DNA of 64,000 nt from Paucisalibacillus globulus. GTDB taxonomy: Bacteria; Bacillota; Bacilli; Bacillales; Amphibacillaceae. The stretch spans positions 153,848-217,847 of the forward strand of contig NZ_LT855392.1 of the NCBI RefSeq assembly GCF_900184735.1. The letters run 5' to 3'. Shown here in pieces: positions 29,113 through 38,069 of the stretch. Numbering within the stretch: position 1 is the first letter of the stretch; every line of letters begins with the position of its first letter. Under the pieces are notes generated by a model, which made no database searches, was not told the origin of the DNA, and worked only from the letters and a program-made list of their open reading frames with translations. A program made the translations under genes and the position numbers.

Positions 29113-30306
29113 CTAGTTCATGATCGGCGGTGCTGTTTCTTCTGGTGTTAGTACACGTTTTAAAACGGGAACAGGGTAGTCAAATTCATCGCTTTCTTCC
29201 AATGTAACCGAATACATTTCTTGTAATGCTTGATGATCCTCTTCACGGAACGTCATGGTTCCTTTTGGCGTTTCAAAACTCATACCTTCCATTGTTTCGA
29301 TTAATTTAGCTGCATCAGTATCTCCGTCTGTCTTTTTAATCGCTTCAACGATTGCTAATGCTGCACTCATTCCGCCTGCGGTGAACAAATCAGGAACTTC
29401 ATCAAATTTATTTTTATGTTCTTCTACTAACCAATCATTTACCTCGTTATCAGGTAAGGTGTGATAATAAAGTGTAAAACCTTCCATACCGATTAATGGT
29501 TTCATAGTTGGTAGTGTTGCAATATCAGCTACCCCCGTTGTAACCTTAATCCCTTGCTCTTCTACTTTCATATCAACAATTTGCGTCCATGGTGTATTTG
29601 CACCTGCCCAAACTACATATAAGTAATCAGGTTTTGCCTCGATAATTTTTTGGATATTTGCAGTGAAATCTGTAGCATCCGGAGCTGCATATTCCTCATG
29701 AACAAGTTCAGCTCCTAGCTCTTCAGCTGCAGCAATAAATGCTTTTGCACCATCATGCCCAAATGAATAGTCTGGAGCAAGTGTTGCAATTGTTACACCT
29801 TCACCGGCAACAGCAGCTGCGGCTGCGGCTGCATCTTGTGAGGAATTTCTCGCAGTCCTGAAAACATAATCATTATATTCTGATCCAGTTATACTATCTG
29901 CTGCTGCCGGCTCGACAACCATAATCGTTTCATATTCTTCCGCCAGTGGCGTTACAGCCAATGTATCACCAGAGCTTGAAGACCCAACTAAGAAATCTGC
30001 TCCATCGTCTTCTAATAGTTTAAGAGCTTTTTGACGGGCTACTTCTGGGTCTGTTTCAGTATCTTCAATAATGTATTTAATTTTCTTACCAGCAACCTCC
30101 ATTGTTCCATCTGTTGCATACTCAAGACCTAATTCAAATCCACGTACTGTCTGTTTACCGTATGATTCCAGTGCACCAGTCTGGGAAGCAAGTACTCCAA
30201 TAGTAATGGTATCGTCAGAATCACCAGAAGTACTATCTCCACAGGCTGCTAAAATCCCTACAACTAGGAGAGTAAATAAAATGCCCATTATTCGTTTCAA
30301 TTTCAT
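29113..30306 (-). CDS. Liv-type substrate-binding lipoprotein
   Basis: 397 residues. A lipoprotein signal with lipobox LAAC at about 19-22 is followed by a Ser/Asp-rich linker and a type I periplasmic-binding fold of the LivJ/AmiC group (ITIGVLASQTGALESYGKQTVRGFEL at about 34-60). It is anchored outside the membrane and delivers the ligand to the LivHMGF complex. Many relatives annotated as branched amino acid binders bind amides, urea or aromatic acids, so the ligand is open. Its promoter at 30349-30382 carries TGTAAC direct repeats. It is the first gene of the transporter operon. Confidence 0.92.
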   Translation of the reverse strand: MKLKRIMGILFTLLVVGILAACGDSTSGDSDDTITIGVLASQTGALESYGKQTVRGFELGLEYATDGTMEVAGKKIKYIIEDTETDPEVARQKALKLLEDDGADFLVGSSSSGDTLAVTPLAEEYETIMVVEPAAADSITGSEYNDYVFRTARNSSQDAAAAAAAVAGEGVTIATLAPDYSFGHDGAKAFIAAAEELGAELVHEEYAAPDATDFTANIQKIIEAKPDYLYVVWAGANTPWTQIVDMKVEEQGIKVTTGVADIATLPTMKPLIGMEGFTLYYHTLPDNEVNDWLVEEHKNKFDEVPDLFTAGGMSAALAIVEAIKKTDGDTDAAKLIETMEGMSFETPKGTMTFREEDHQALQEMYSVTLEESDEFDYPVPVLKRVLTPEETAPPIMN

Positions 30307-30348
30307 CTTTAGGTTCCCCCTTATTTTTTAAAATCAGAACTTAGTCAA

Positions 30349-30382
30349 ATCATAACGACAACTAGTTACAAGATAGTTACAA
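30349..30382 (-). promoter_or_regulatory. Putative SARP-type promoter of the Liv transporter operon
   Basis: The minus strand has TTGTAAC at 30376-30382 and at 30365-30371 (11-bp period), then 10 bp, then -10 TATGAT (30349-30354). The geometry equals that at 21820-21852. Direct repeats at an 11-bp period just upstream of the -10 are known for SARP-family activators; the match to the local SARP-like regulator is inferred. Confidence 0.65.
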
Positions 30383-30388
30383 ACTCCT

Positions 30389-31384
30389 CTACTGCCAACG
30401 TATCGCAGTGGCAGCCCAGGTATAGCCTGTTCCGGCTGATACAACTACAGCAATATCGCCCTTTTGAAGTAATCCTCTTTGCTCTGCAAAATATAAACCA
30501 TAACAAGGATCTAGTGCTGACATATGGCCATGATGAGTTAAATAGATTGCTTGTTCTTCCTTTAAGCCCACTTTCTGGGTAATTTCTGTAAACATGGATT
30601 TTTTCGTATGTAGTGGTAGAAGTACTTTTAAATCTGAAAGAGAGGCTCCACTTTTTTCTAGTGATTGTTCGATGACGGTAACAAAGTTGCGGACGGACAC
30701 TGGATCGAGACGTTCCTTCATTCCTTTGGGATTAGGAACATCAATATAATGCATTTCTTTTTCAACAACTTCAGAGCTTACTGGATGTACTGACCCCCCT
30801 CCTGGAATTAACACGTCCTTACTAAAAGATCCATCTGTGATAATCTTTGAGGCTAGTATTTCACTTTTTGTTGCATTTCTTGTTACTAGAGCAGCTGCTC
30901 CTCCATCAGCAAAGTTAAACATAAATCTTGAGCGCGGGTTGTCGTAATTTACAATTTGCGATTCTTTTGAGCCACCAACTAGTAAAATATTATGAATGCT
31001 ATTATCGGAAACTAGCATGTCCTTACTCACTTTTACAGCCAAAGGAAAACAAGAGCTAACATTCATCATTTCAAAGGAATATGCATTCACTGTACCTAGT
31101 TCATATTGTATTTTGGAAGAAGCTGTCCATACTTGGTAATCCTTAAACGGGCTACCAAAATAAATCACAACATCAATGGATTTCGGATCAACATCCTGTA
31201 ATATCTTTTTTCCAGCAGCAATTGCTAAATCCGATGCATGCATGGTATCAGGTGCAATTCTTTTCTCAAAGAGTCCAAATTTATCCCGAATAACGTGCTC
31301 GGGTATTTCTGTTTTTACTGCAAGTCTTTCTGCAGTTTCTATTATCTCCGGTTCGTAGATACTTACCCTTTCAATTCCAATCAT
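30389..31384 (-). CDS. KAS III-like (FabH fold) protein with Cys-His-His triad, copy 2
   Basis: 331 residues, paralog of the gene at 24678. Cys112 is in FEMMNVSSCFPLAV, His259 in LPLHTKKS and His287 in THHGHMSALDP, where FabH has its Asn. The Cys-His and His-His spacings are nearly the same as in copy 1 (147 and 28 residues against 149 and 28). The two proteins diverge elsewhere, so they may form a heteromer or act on different acyl groups. AGGAG precedes the ATG, which overlaps the MaoC gene by 4 bp. It belongs to the TetR-led upstream operon. Confidence 0.88.
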   Translation of the reverse strand: MIGIERVSIYEPEIIETAERLAVKTEIPEHVIRDKFGLFEKRIAPDTMHASDLAIAAGKKILQDVDPKSIDVVIYFGSPFKDYQVWTASSKIQYELGTVNAYSFEMMNVSSCFPLAVKVSKDMLVSDNSIHNILLVGGSKESQIVNYDNPRSRFMFNFADGGAAALVTRNATKSEILASKIITDGSFSKDVLIPGGGSVHPVSSEVVEKEMHYIDVPNPKGMKERLDPVSVRNFVTVIEQSLEKSGASLSDLKVLLPLHTKKSMFTEITQKVGLKEEQAIYLTHHGHMSALDPCYGLYFAEQRGLLQKGDIAVVVSAGTGYTWAATAIRWQ

Positions 31385-31794
31385 CCTCTAAACTCCTTCT
31401 TTGGTAGTTTCATAACACCTTCACCATCCAGGACTATCTCCCCGTTTTGATTAAAACATGTTGTCCTAACGGTTATTAATCGTTTACCCTTGTCTAATGC
31501 TAGAACCTCACCACAAGTTGTAATCGTATCTCCGATGTATACCGGCTTTGTAAAAAGTAAGGTTTGAGAGACATAGACGGACCCTGGTCCAGGAAGATGC
31601 ATTCCTAGTAATCTAGAAAAAAAGCTTGCCGTTAATAGTCCATGGCTAATTCGTTCCTGAAAGTATGTATTTGTAGCGTATTCCTTATCCATATGAATTG
31701 GATTGTAATCACCACTTAATCCTGCAAATAGAATAAAATCCGTTTCCGTTACGGTCCGAGAAAATTGTGCTTTCTGTCCTATAGTAAAATTCAT
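31381..31794 (-). CDS. MaoC-like (R)-specific enoyl-CoA hydratase
   Basis: 137-residue hot-dog protein with the hydratase-2 motif AGLSGDYNPIHMDKEYA (Asp and His of the D-x-N-P-x-H signature at about 30-35), followed by ISHGLLTASFFSRLLG. The size and motif match PhaJ-type (R)-hydratases, which interconvert trans-2-enoyl-CoA and (R)-3-hydroxyacyl-CoA and can feed polyhydroxyalkanoate synthesis. It lies 15 bp downstream of acyl-CoA synthetase 2 and overlaps KAS III-like copy 2. Together with the SDR and the depolymerase-like hydrolase it suggests 3-hydroxyacyl-CoA chemistry. Confidence 0.9.
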   Translation of the reverse strand: MNFTIGQKAQFSRTVTETDFILFAGLSGDYNPIHMDKEYATNTYFQERISHGLLTASFFSRLLGMHLPGPGSVYVSQTLLFTKPVYIGDTITTCGEVLALDKGKRLITVRTTCFNQNGEIVLDGEGVMKLPKKEFRG

Positions 31795-31809
31795 CAGGCT
31801 TTCACCTCT

Positions 31810-33294
31810 CTAGTTTGGTTGTTTTTCTAATGCCTTTTTATCTATCTTGCCAGTAGCATTCTTTGGCAAATCATCTAAAGTGATGAATTGTTTAGGCACC
31901 TTATACTTTGCTAACTTTTCCATACAATAGTTTTGAATCTTCTCTACGGACAGCTCTCTTCCATTGTTAAGAGAAATAAAAGCTATTGGTATCTCTCCCC
32001 ATTTCTCATGTGTGACTCCAATTACAGCTGCTTCATTTATTTCAGGAAGTTCCTTCAATACCTGCTCAATTTCCAGCGGATAAATATTTTCACCACCAGA
32101 GATAATCATGTCTTTCTTTCGACCTGCAACATAAATAAAACCTTCTTCATCCTGTCTCATGAGATCTCCTGAATGAAACCAACCATTACGTAATGCTTCA
32201 CTTGTTTTATCTGGTAATCCCCAATATTCCTTCATGACATGTGGACCTCTAATCAACAATTCTCCAATTTCTCCTGTAGGAACCTGATTGCCATCATCAT
32301 CAACTAAAGCTATGTCACAGAACATGACTGGTTTTCCAATAGAACCAACCTTCCTTCTATAATCTTCTTTCGATAACATAAAGATGGTTGGGGATGTTTC
32401 TGTCATACCCATTCCTTGTCCAAATGGCAGCCCCCTATCTAAAAATGCTTCAATTAATTCCTTTGGACAAGGTGCTCCACCACTGTAGAACCATCGCACA
32501 GATTTAAACTCTGCCTCTTCAAATAAGACATGCTTACGAATTGCATCATGAATAGTTGGGACTCCCATAACAATTGTGACAGATTTTTCCTCAATTAATT
32601 GAATGGTATTTCCAGGATCAAATCTATTTGGAACAATAATAGTTCCACCAGCAAGCAAAGTAGGGAAAGCAAATAGTCCAGTACCCCCGATATGAAATAA
32701 AGGTAATAAGACGAGGGTGCGATCATACGACGTAATATCAATTGCATATTGATTATTTAGCGCATTCCAAAATACATTTGCTTGTGTTAGTACCGCACCT
32801 TTTGGGCGACCAGTTGTCCCAGATGTGTAGCAAATAATAAATGGGTCATTTTCAATATCAATACAAGGTTCTATTAATTCTTTAGTGGACTTTTCGAACC
32901 TCTCCCCGAAACAGTAAGCGTTTTCAAAATTAACGTGACTACTTAGCTGTTTGTGTTGTTCAGCAGTTGCATTCTCATATAAAATAGTTCGGGCTCCACT
33001 ATCCTGTATTTGAAATGTTAGTTCCGTAATAGACAACCGAACATTTAACGGTACGGCTACTAATCCTAGTTGGGCAATTGCAAAATATGAAATCATATAC
33101 TCGGAACGATTTTGCGATAGGATAACAACCCTTTCTCCTTTTTCCATTCGGAAGTTTTTTTGAAGATGAGTAGCCATTTTCAAAACTTCCCTTGATAGTT
33201 CTCTGTACGTGTATTCACGCTCTTCATTTATCAACGCTATTCTATCAGGTGTAATAAATGCCCTTTTATGAATCCAATGAGATATAGGCTCCAT
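31810..33294 (-). CDS. Acyl-CoA synthetase (AMP-forming), cluster copy 2
   Basis: 494 residues, ANL superfamily. The P-loop is CYTSGTTGRPKGAVLTQ, A5 is GMGMTETSPTIF, and the hinge is FHSGDLMRQDEEGFIYVAGRKKDMIISGG with ENIYPLEIEQVL after it; the C-terminal Lys is in NATGKIDKKALEK. It resembles the o-succinylbenzoate/medium-chain CoA ligase branch, but the substrate is not determinable. It starts 4 bp after the TetR gene on the same transcript. A second copy at 20288 implies either two substrates or differential control. Confidence 0.9.
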   Translation of the reverse strand: MEPISHWIHKRAFITPDRIALINEEREYTYRELSREVLKMATHLQKNFRMEKGERVVILSQNRSEYMISYFAIAQLGLVAVPLNVRLSITELTFQIQDSGARTILYENATAEQHKQLSSHVNFENAYCFGERFEKSTKELIEPCIDIENDPFIICYTSGTTGRPKGAVLTQANVFWNALNNQYAIDITSYDRTLVLLPLFHIGGTGLFAFPTLLAGGTIIVPNRFDPGNTIQLIEEKSVTIVMGVPTIHDAIRKHVLFEEAEFKSVRWFYSGGAPCPKELIEAFLDRGLPFGQGMGMTETSPTIFMLSKEDYRRKVGSIGKPVMFCDIALVDDDGNQVPTGEIGELLIRGPHVMKEYWGLPDKTSEALRNGWFHSGDLMRQDEEGFIYVAGRKKDMIISGGENIYPLEIEQVLKELPEINEAAVIGVTHEKWGEIPIAFISLNNGRELSVEKIQNYCMEKLAKYKVPKQFITLDDLPKNATGKIDKKALEKQPN

Positions 33295-33297
33295 GTT

Positions 33298-33903
33298 TTA
33301 ACCCTCCAATGTATGATTTAATCCTTTAAAGATTAATTCCATTGCTTCATCAAAAACAGTATCTGGAACAGATTTATCATCCCAATAAATCCATCTCATT
33401 CCGATAAACTGACCAATCCCCATTAAGCAATAAGCAACTGTTTCTGAATTTAGAGGCTTACACTCCTTATTATCTATTGCTAATTCAATAGACTTGATGA
33501 AGCCTGTTGCAATTTTGTCGTAGTACCATCGATAAAGAGCTTGATCTACTAGAACGGATTGTTGGATAATACTATAAAGATTTCGATGGCTAATTAACCA
33601 CTCAAAAAATGCTTGGTATCCTGCGCGTTGTTTTGCTTCAAAGGATTGTTCCTTTTCCATAGCAACTTTAATTTCATAACGAAAGTTCGAGCTTAGCTGT
33701 TTGATTAACTCCTCAAAAACAGCTTTTTTGGTTGGAAAATAATTATAAAATGTTCCTTGGGCTACTCCTGCTGTTAACGTAATTTCAGCTACGGAAGTTT
33801 CAAAATATCCTTTTTCACCAAAGATTTGTTCCGCGGTATCTAATATCTTTTGTCTTGTTCTTTTTCCTTTTGTTGTTAATTCTGCAATTTTATTTTCTGA
33901 CAA
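33298..33903 (-). CDS. TetR family regulator of the acyl-CoA cluster
   Basis: 201 residues. The N-terminal TetR helix-turn-helix (about 10-57) reads TRQKILDTAEQIFGEKGYFETSVAEIT then AGVAQGTFYNYFPTKKAVFEEL; the C-terminal ligand domain resembles that of FadR-like regulators, which respond to acyl-CoA. A TTG at 33903 with GAGGTGA 5 nt upstream was preferred; a GTG at 33912 overlaps the ribosome binding site. It heads the operon with acyl-CoA synthetase 2, MaoC and KAS III-like copy 2, so autoregulation is likely. Confidence 0.88.
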   Translation of the reverse strand: MSENKIAELTTKGKRTRQKILDTAEQIFGEKGYFETSVAEITLTAGVAQGTFYNYFPTKKAVFEELIKQLSSNFRYEIKVAMEKEQSFEAKQRAGYQAFFEWLISHRNLYSIIQQSVLVDQALYRWYYDKIATGFIKSIELAIDNKECKPLNSETVAYCLMGIGQFIGMRWIYWDDKSVPDTVFDEAMELIFKGLNHTLEG

Positions 33904-33925
33904 CTGACTCACCTCTCACTTTTAT

Positions 33926-33954
33926 ATTATAATGAGTATTCTGAAAAGTATCAA
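33926..33954 (-). promoter_or_regulatory. Sigma-A promoter of the TetR/acyl-CoA synthetase operon
   Basis: The minus strand has -35 TTGATA (33949-33954), a 17-bp spacer and -10 TATAAT (33926-33931). An imperfect dyad of about 21 bp, TGAGTATTCT and AAAAGTATCA, covers the spacer and could be the TetR operator. No TGTAAC repeats are present here. Confidence 0.8.
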
Positions 33955-34028
33955 GTGTATTTTAAAATAATGTTATTTTGATAATGAATCGTAAGTCACA
34001 GCTTGAAAATACAGACTATAAACACAAA

Positions 34029-34061
34029 GAAAAAACCCTCTATATCATCATAGAAGGTTTT
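34029..34061 (-). terminator. Terminator of the SARP/MalT-type regulator gene
   Basis: The minus strand has AAAACCTTCTAT, loop GATGAT, ATAGAGGGTTTT with one mismatch, then T residues. It overlaps the stop codon. Confidence 0.85.
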
Positions 34062-37000
34062 AATAACGATTCAATTCTTCCGAGCCAATAATCATGTGGT
34101 ACATCTCTTTTGTCGGCGCCATTGGCTCGACACCTAATTCATCGTCTAAGACATCACAGCATTTTTCGTACCATTTAATAGCCTGAGGGCGATTGTTTTG
34201 TTGATAATAACTATACATGAGTAGTCGATATGCTTCTTCCCATGTGCGATCAATACTAATTATATTTTCACATAGCTCGATACAAGCGTTGAAATCTTGT
34301 AATCTTACATTTATTTGGGCTAATTTCTCTGCCCCTCGTAAGTAGAGTGTTTGGATTCGTTCTCTTTCTGATTGACACCATGATGCAAAGCGAAGATCTT
34401 CCAAATAACTGCCCCGATATAGCTTGATACCCTTTTTTAATAATTCTTTGGAGCGACTATCATCTTTCTCCTCAATCCCTCTAGTGATCCAATTCTCAAA
34501 GTCATGTACATCGAGCTCATAAATTGATTCAGGATTTAAGCCATAATAACTTCCTTTACGAATAATAAAATAAGAGTCTTCTCGAGCTTTTCTTTTCGGT
34601 TCGAGTGCCTTTAGTAGTGCATTAAATGATACTTTAAAATTCTTATTTGCATTATCTTGGTCTTGGTCTGGCCATAGCTTTGTAAAAATCTCTTCTTTGG
34701 ATAATAGTTTCTTTCGGTGGGTGACAAATAATTCAAAGAGTTCCTTTGCCTTCCCTCGTTGCCAGTCACGGTCCTCCAACTGTTTGGATCCAATGGTTAC
34801 CCGTAAATAACCTAATGCTTCAATGGTTAATGTATAGCCCGGATGATTGTTTATATCCTCGTTAAGTTGTAATTCTGTCATGTATTTAGAGACTAACTGT
34901 GTTTCTACTCCAAGCTTTTTCGCTTTTAACAATAGCGGAGCAATATTCTGTAAATCAGTCGGACCGAATACGGTTTGTTTCTTCAGGAAAAAGTCATACC
35001 CTTCTGTATGGATCTCCTGTAGGAAACGTTCTATCGCTTCTTTAAATGCTTGATCATTTTCTTCCTTATGCGCAACATACGCGATCCAGAAAGCGGTTAC
35101 CATAATCCCATAACCATCACCACAACTAATGAAATCATCATGAACTTCAGAAAGAATAACTTTTGCTTTTTCATAGTTTTGATGATAGATTTCGATTAAT
35201 AATAGACTTACTTTGATTAAAGCACTTAGCCACTTATCTTTTACCTTCTCCGTCTCGGCAAGCCCTCTTCTCGCTGCTTCAATAGCATGCTCATACTCTA
35301 GGTTTCTACCAAATAAAATGGAGAGTCCCATATATGGCTCTGCTTTTCCTCTGGAAATATTTATTTTTTCCATCATTTCAAGTGAAGTTTCATAGCACTC
35401 TTTCGCTAGCTTTGAGTCATAACGATCCGATAACTGTACAGCATGTCCCATTCGCATCCAACCACATGCCTCTACAAATGGAGACTGTGTTGTGAGTCCT
35501 AATTGAATGGCGTCGGAAGCAAGTTTTTTACTTTCTTCAGCATTTCCCATAAAAGCCTCAATCAAAGATAAGATTAAATCAGTCTCTCGATGAGATTGTG
35601 GTAAATGCTTGGACAATGAGGTGGCAGATTGTTCCTTCCGTTTGCTTAAGACTTCTTTTGCCTTTGCAAGTCTTCCTGTCCGTAATAGAATTCTTCCTTC
35701 TAAATTCCCATCATCAATGGGTATATTCAATGACTTTGCCCTGTCAAACCACGTTTCTGCCTTGTTAGCCTGTCCTAGATTTAGTAGATTTTCAGCGAGC
35801 AATTGATATAACTGTGCCATCTCTTCTTTTGGCGCGTTAGCTTTTTCCCTCATATTGATCGCTTGTTTTACAAAGCGCTCCGCTTGATCTGGTTGTATCG
35901 TATCTAAATATATTCTTGCCTTCCCCTCAAATGCTAGACCAATTAAATTATAATGCTCCTGATCATAGCCAGGAATAATACTAATGATCCGGTCAAAGTT
36001 CCTTTCCGCTTTATCATATTGGGAACGATATCGTTCAATCTCCCCTTGGTAAAAGTAAAGTACCGGATATACTTCTTTATATTCATCAGGAATACATGTT
36101 AATAGGTCATATAAATTTTGCAGTCTTCCTGAACGTAGCATGATCAGTCCATAGTCATGTAATAGTGCTGCCATTTGTGGGAATTTCTCTATTTTACGAT
36201 AGTGATATAGAGCGCCTTCCACTTCACCTTGACGCTCAAAATATTGTGCAGCTCTTACATGTAAATTCGTGTATTCAGATTGATAGTTTTTTTGTAATCG
36301 ATTTTCCAAAAAGGCTTTGAACAACGCATGGTATCGAAAGTAGTTTTCTTCCCCTTCGACAATAAATAGATTCTGCTCCAGTAGGCCATTTAAAATATCC
36401 TCTGAACCTTTGATTTGCAAAACATGGTCACAAGCCCGTGGTACCAAAACATCCATAATACTAGACTGTAGTAGAAACTGTTGAATTATTAATGATTGTT
36501 TACTCAGCACTTCAGATGCCAGATATTCAAAGAGGTCTTCTAAGGATGTTTGGCGATTTAGAAAAATGGATTCAATGGAAGTTTCGTCCACCAATTGCTG
36601 GGTTAACATATTAAACGCAATAGCCCAGCCTTCTGTTAATTCATAGATTTTTTCTACCTTTTCATCTGTTAATTCAATATTTAGTAGATCCTCTAAAACA
36701 AAGTACATCTCATTTGCCGAAAGTATCAAATCGTCTTGGGTGATTTCTAGTAAATCTCCCCTCACCTTCAACTTTGGAAGAATAGCCCATTTTGGCTTAT
36801 TCCGGCTTGAAATAACAATATGCACATTCGATGGTGCATGTTCCAGTAGAAATAATGTCCACTTTTCTATTTCATAAGAAGCATTCACATGATGATAGTC
36901 ATCCAGAATGATGGTTATATTTTCTTTTAAATCCATTAGCTCATTAATAAAAGTCGATGCCAATGAATATATTTGCTCGGTATCTACATAATGCCCCATC

Positions 37001-37311
37001 TCGTTAAACTTTTGATTAATATTTTTTCCAAAGGTTGGATAAAGCAATTTGACAGATTCCACTATCTTTGTAAAGAAAGGCAAAATATCATCATCTGTAG
37101 CTGAAATGGAGTACCAACACGCCTTCACATTTGTATCATGCATATATAAAGCAAGTGCTGTACTCTTTCCATATCCTGCTCCAGCATAAAGTAGTGTTAA
37201 CGTGTGATTCGAAATAGCCGAAAGTTTGCGATTTAAATTCCCACGCCGTATAAACCGATCCCGAATCGGCGGTGGTGCATACTGGCTTTGGACAATCGGA
37301 ATACTTCGCAT
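34060..37311 (-). CDS. Large MalT/LAL-type ATPase regulator with SARP-like DNA-binding and BTAD domains
   Basis: 1083 residues. The N-terminal STAND/LAL-type NTPase has the P-loop YAGAGYGKST (about 42-51), Walker B TIILDDYHHV (about 125) and an arm region with ELTEGWAIAFNML. A TPR-rich sensor region spans about 350-800. The C terminus is not the LuxR helix-turn-helix of MalT but an OmpR-like winged helix (LTIEALGYLRVTIGSKQL to about 930) followed by a bacterial transcriptional activation domain (about 940-1080, YELDVHDFENWI and RGSYLEDLRFASWCQSERER), as in SARPs. ATG 37311 has AAGGAG 8 nt upstream; GTG 37320 is an alternative. It probably activates the adjacent cluster in response to a bound metabolite. 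Confidence 0.88.
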   Translation of the reverse strand: MRSIPIVQSQYAPPPIRDRFIRRGNLNRKLSAISNHTLTLLYAGAGYGKSTALALYMHDTNVKACWYSISATDDDILPFFTKIVESVKLLYPTFGKNINQKFNEMGHYVDTEQIYSLASTFINELMDLKENITIILDDYHHVNASYEIEKWTLFLLEHAPSNVHIVISSRNKPKWAILPKLKVRGDLLEITQDDLILSANEMYFVLEDLLNIELTDEKVEKIYELTEGWAIAFNMLTQQLVDETSIESIFLNRQTSLEDLFEYLASEVLSKQSLIIQQFLLQSSIMDVLVPRACDHVLQIKGSEDILNGLLEQNLFIVEGEENYFRYHALFKAFLENRLQKNYQSEYTNLHVRAAQYFERQGEVEGALYHYRKIEKFPQMAALLHDYGLIMLRSGRLQNLYDLLTCIPDEYKEVYPVLYFYQGEIERYRSQYDKAERNFDRIISIIPGYDQEHYNLIGLAFEGKARIYLDTIQPDQAERFVKQAINMREKANAPKEEMAQLYQLLAENLLNLGQANKAETWFDRAKSLNIPIDDGNLEGRILLRTGRLAKAKEVLSKRKEQSATSLSKHLPQSHRETDLILSLIEAFMGNAEESKKLASDAIQLGLTTQSPFVEACGWMRMGHAVQLSDRYDSKLAKECYETSLEMMEKINISRGKAEPYMGLSILFGRNLEYEHAIEAARRGLAETEKVKDKWLSALIKVSLLLIEIYHQNYEKAKVILSEVHDDFISCGDGYGIMVTAFWIAYVAHKEENDQAFKEAIERFLQEIHTEGYDFFLKKQTVFGPTDLQNIAPLLLKAKKLGVETQLVSKYMTELQLNEDINNHPGYTLTIEALGYLRVTIGSKQLEDRDWQRGKAKELFELFVTHRKKLLSKEEIFTKLWPDQDQDNANKNFKVSFNALLKALEPKRKAREDSYFIIRKGSYYGLNPESIYELDVHDFENWITRGIEEKDDSRSKELLKKGIKLYRGSYLEDLRFASWCQSERERIQTLYLRGAEKLAQINVRLQDFNACIELCENIISIDRTWEEAYRLLMYSYYQQNNRPQAIKWYEKCCDVLDDELGVEPMAPTKEMYHMIIGSEELNRY

Positions 37312-37500
37312 CACATTCACTCCTTCCTCAATCTATCGTACAAAAGTCTTAATCTTCTATCATTTTAACACAAATAATAGTATCGTGAATATTTCCTTGT
37401 GTCAGTTGTTACAAAATGTGATATAGTTTTTTAATACTATATTCTATTTTCATACAATTTATGATGCAGCTCGTCTGCAGTTGGTTATGGAGGAGATAAA

Positions 37501-38025
37501 ATGACAACTCAAAGAAAAGCAACTTTTGCTGGTGGATGCTTCTGGTGTATGGTAAAGCCTTTCGATCAATGGGATGGTGTTCATGCAGTAGTATCCGGCT
37601 ACACTGGTGGACATGTGGAGAACCCCACTTACGAAGAGGTTAAAACTGGAACAACCGGACATTATGAAGCAGTCGAAATCACTTTTGACCCAAGCATTAT
37701 TTCCTATAATGAAATACTAGAAGTATTCTGGAGACAAATTGACCCTACCGATGCAGGTGGTCAATTCCAAGACCGCGGCGATCAATATCGCGCTGCCATC
37801 TTCTATCATGATGAAGAACAACAAAAGTCTGCTGAAAGCTCTAAGCAAGCACTAGCAGAGAGTGGAAGATTTTCAAAACCAATTGTTACTGAGATATTGG
37901 AAGCTGTGACTTTTTATCCAGCTGAAGAATATCATCAGGATTTTTATAAGAAGAGTGAAAAAGAGTATAAAGAAGACCGCGCCAAATCTGGGCGTGATGA
38001 ATTTATAACGGAGAATTGGCAGTAG
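37501..38025 (+). CDS. msrA: MsrA, peptide methionine-S-sulfoxide reductase
   Basis: 174 residues, full length. The catalytic Cys is in the family motif [14 protein letters not shown] at about residue 12, followed by [22 protein letters not shown] and [13 protein letters not shown]. It reduces S-methionine sulfoxide in proteins. The second Cys of the motif (GCFWC) marks the subclass common in Bacilli; there is no fused MsrB domain and no msrB next to it. GGAGGAG precedes the ATG. It is monocistronic with its own terminator. Confidence 0.96.
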   Translation: MTTQRKATFAGGCFWCMVKPFDQWDGVHAVVSGYTGGHVENPTYEEVKTGTTGHYEAVEITFDPSIISYNEILEVFWRQIDPTDAGGQFQDRGDQYRAAIFYHDEEQQKSAESSKQALAESGRFSKPIVTEILEAVTFYPAEEYHQDFYKKSEKEYKEDRAKSGRDEFITENWQ

Positions 38026-38032
38026 TTGAGTG

Positions 38033-38060
38033 AGCATCCTAGAGGTTAGGATGCTTTTTT
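38033..38060 (+). terminator. Terminator of msrA
   Basis: AGCATCCT and AGGATGCT form an 8-bp perfect stem around a 7-nt loop, followed by T residues. Confidence 0.92.
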
Positions 38061-38069
38061 ATGGGGAAA

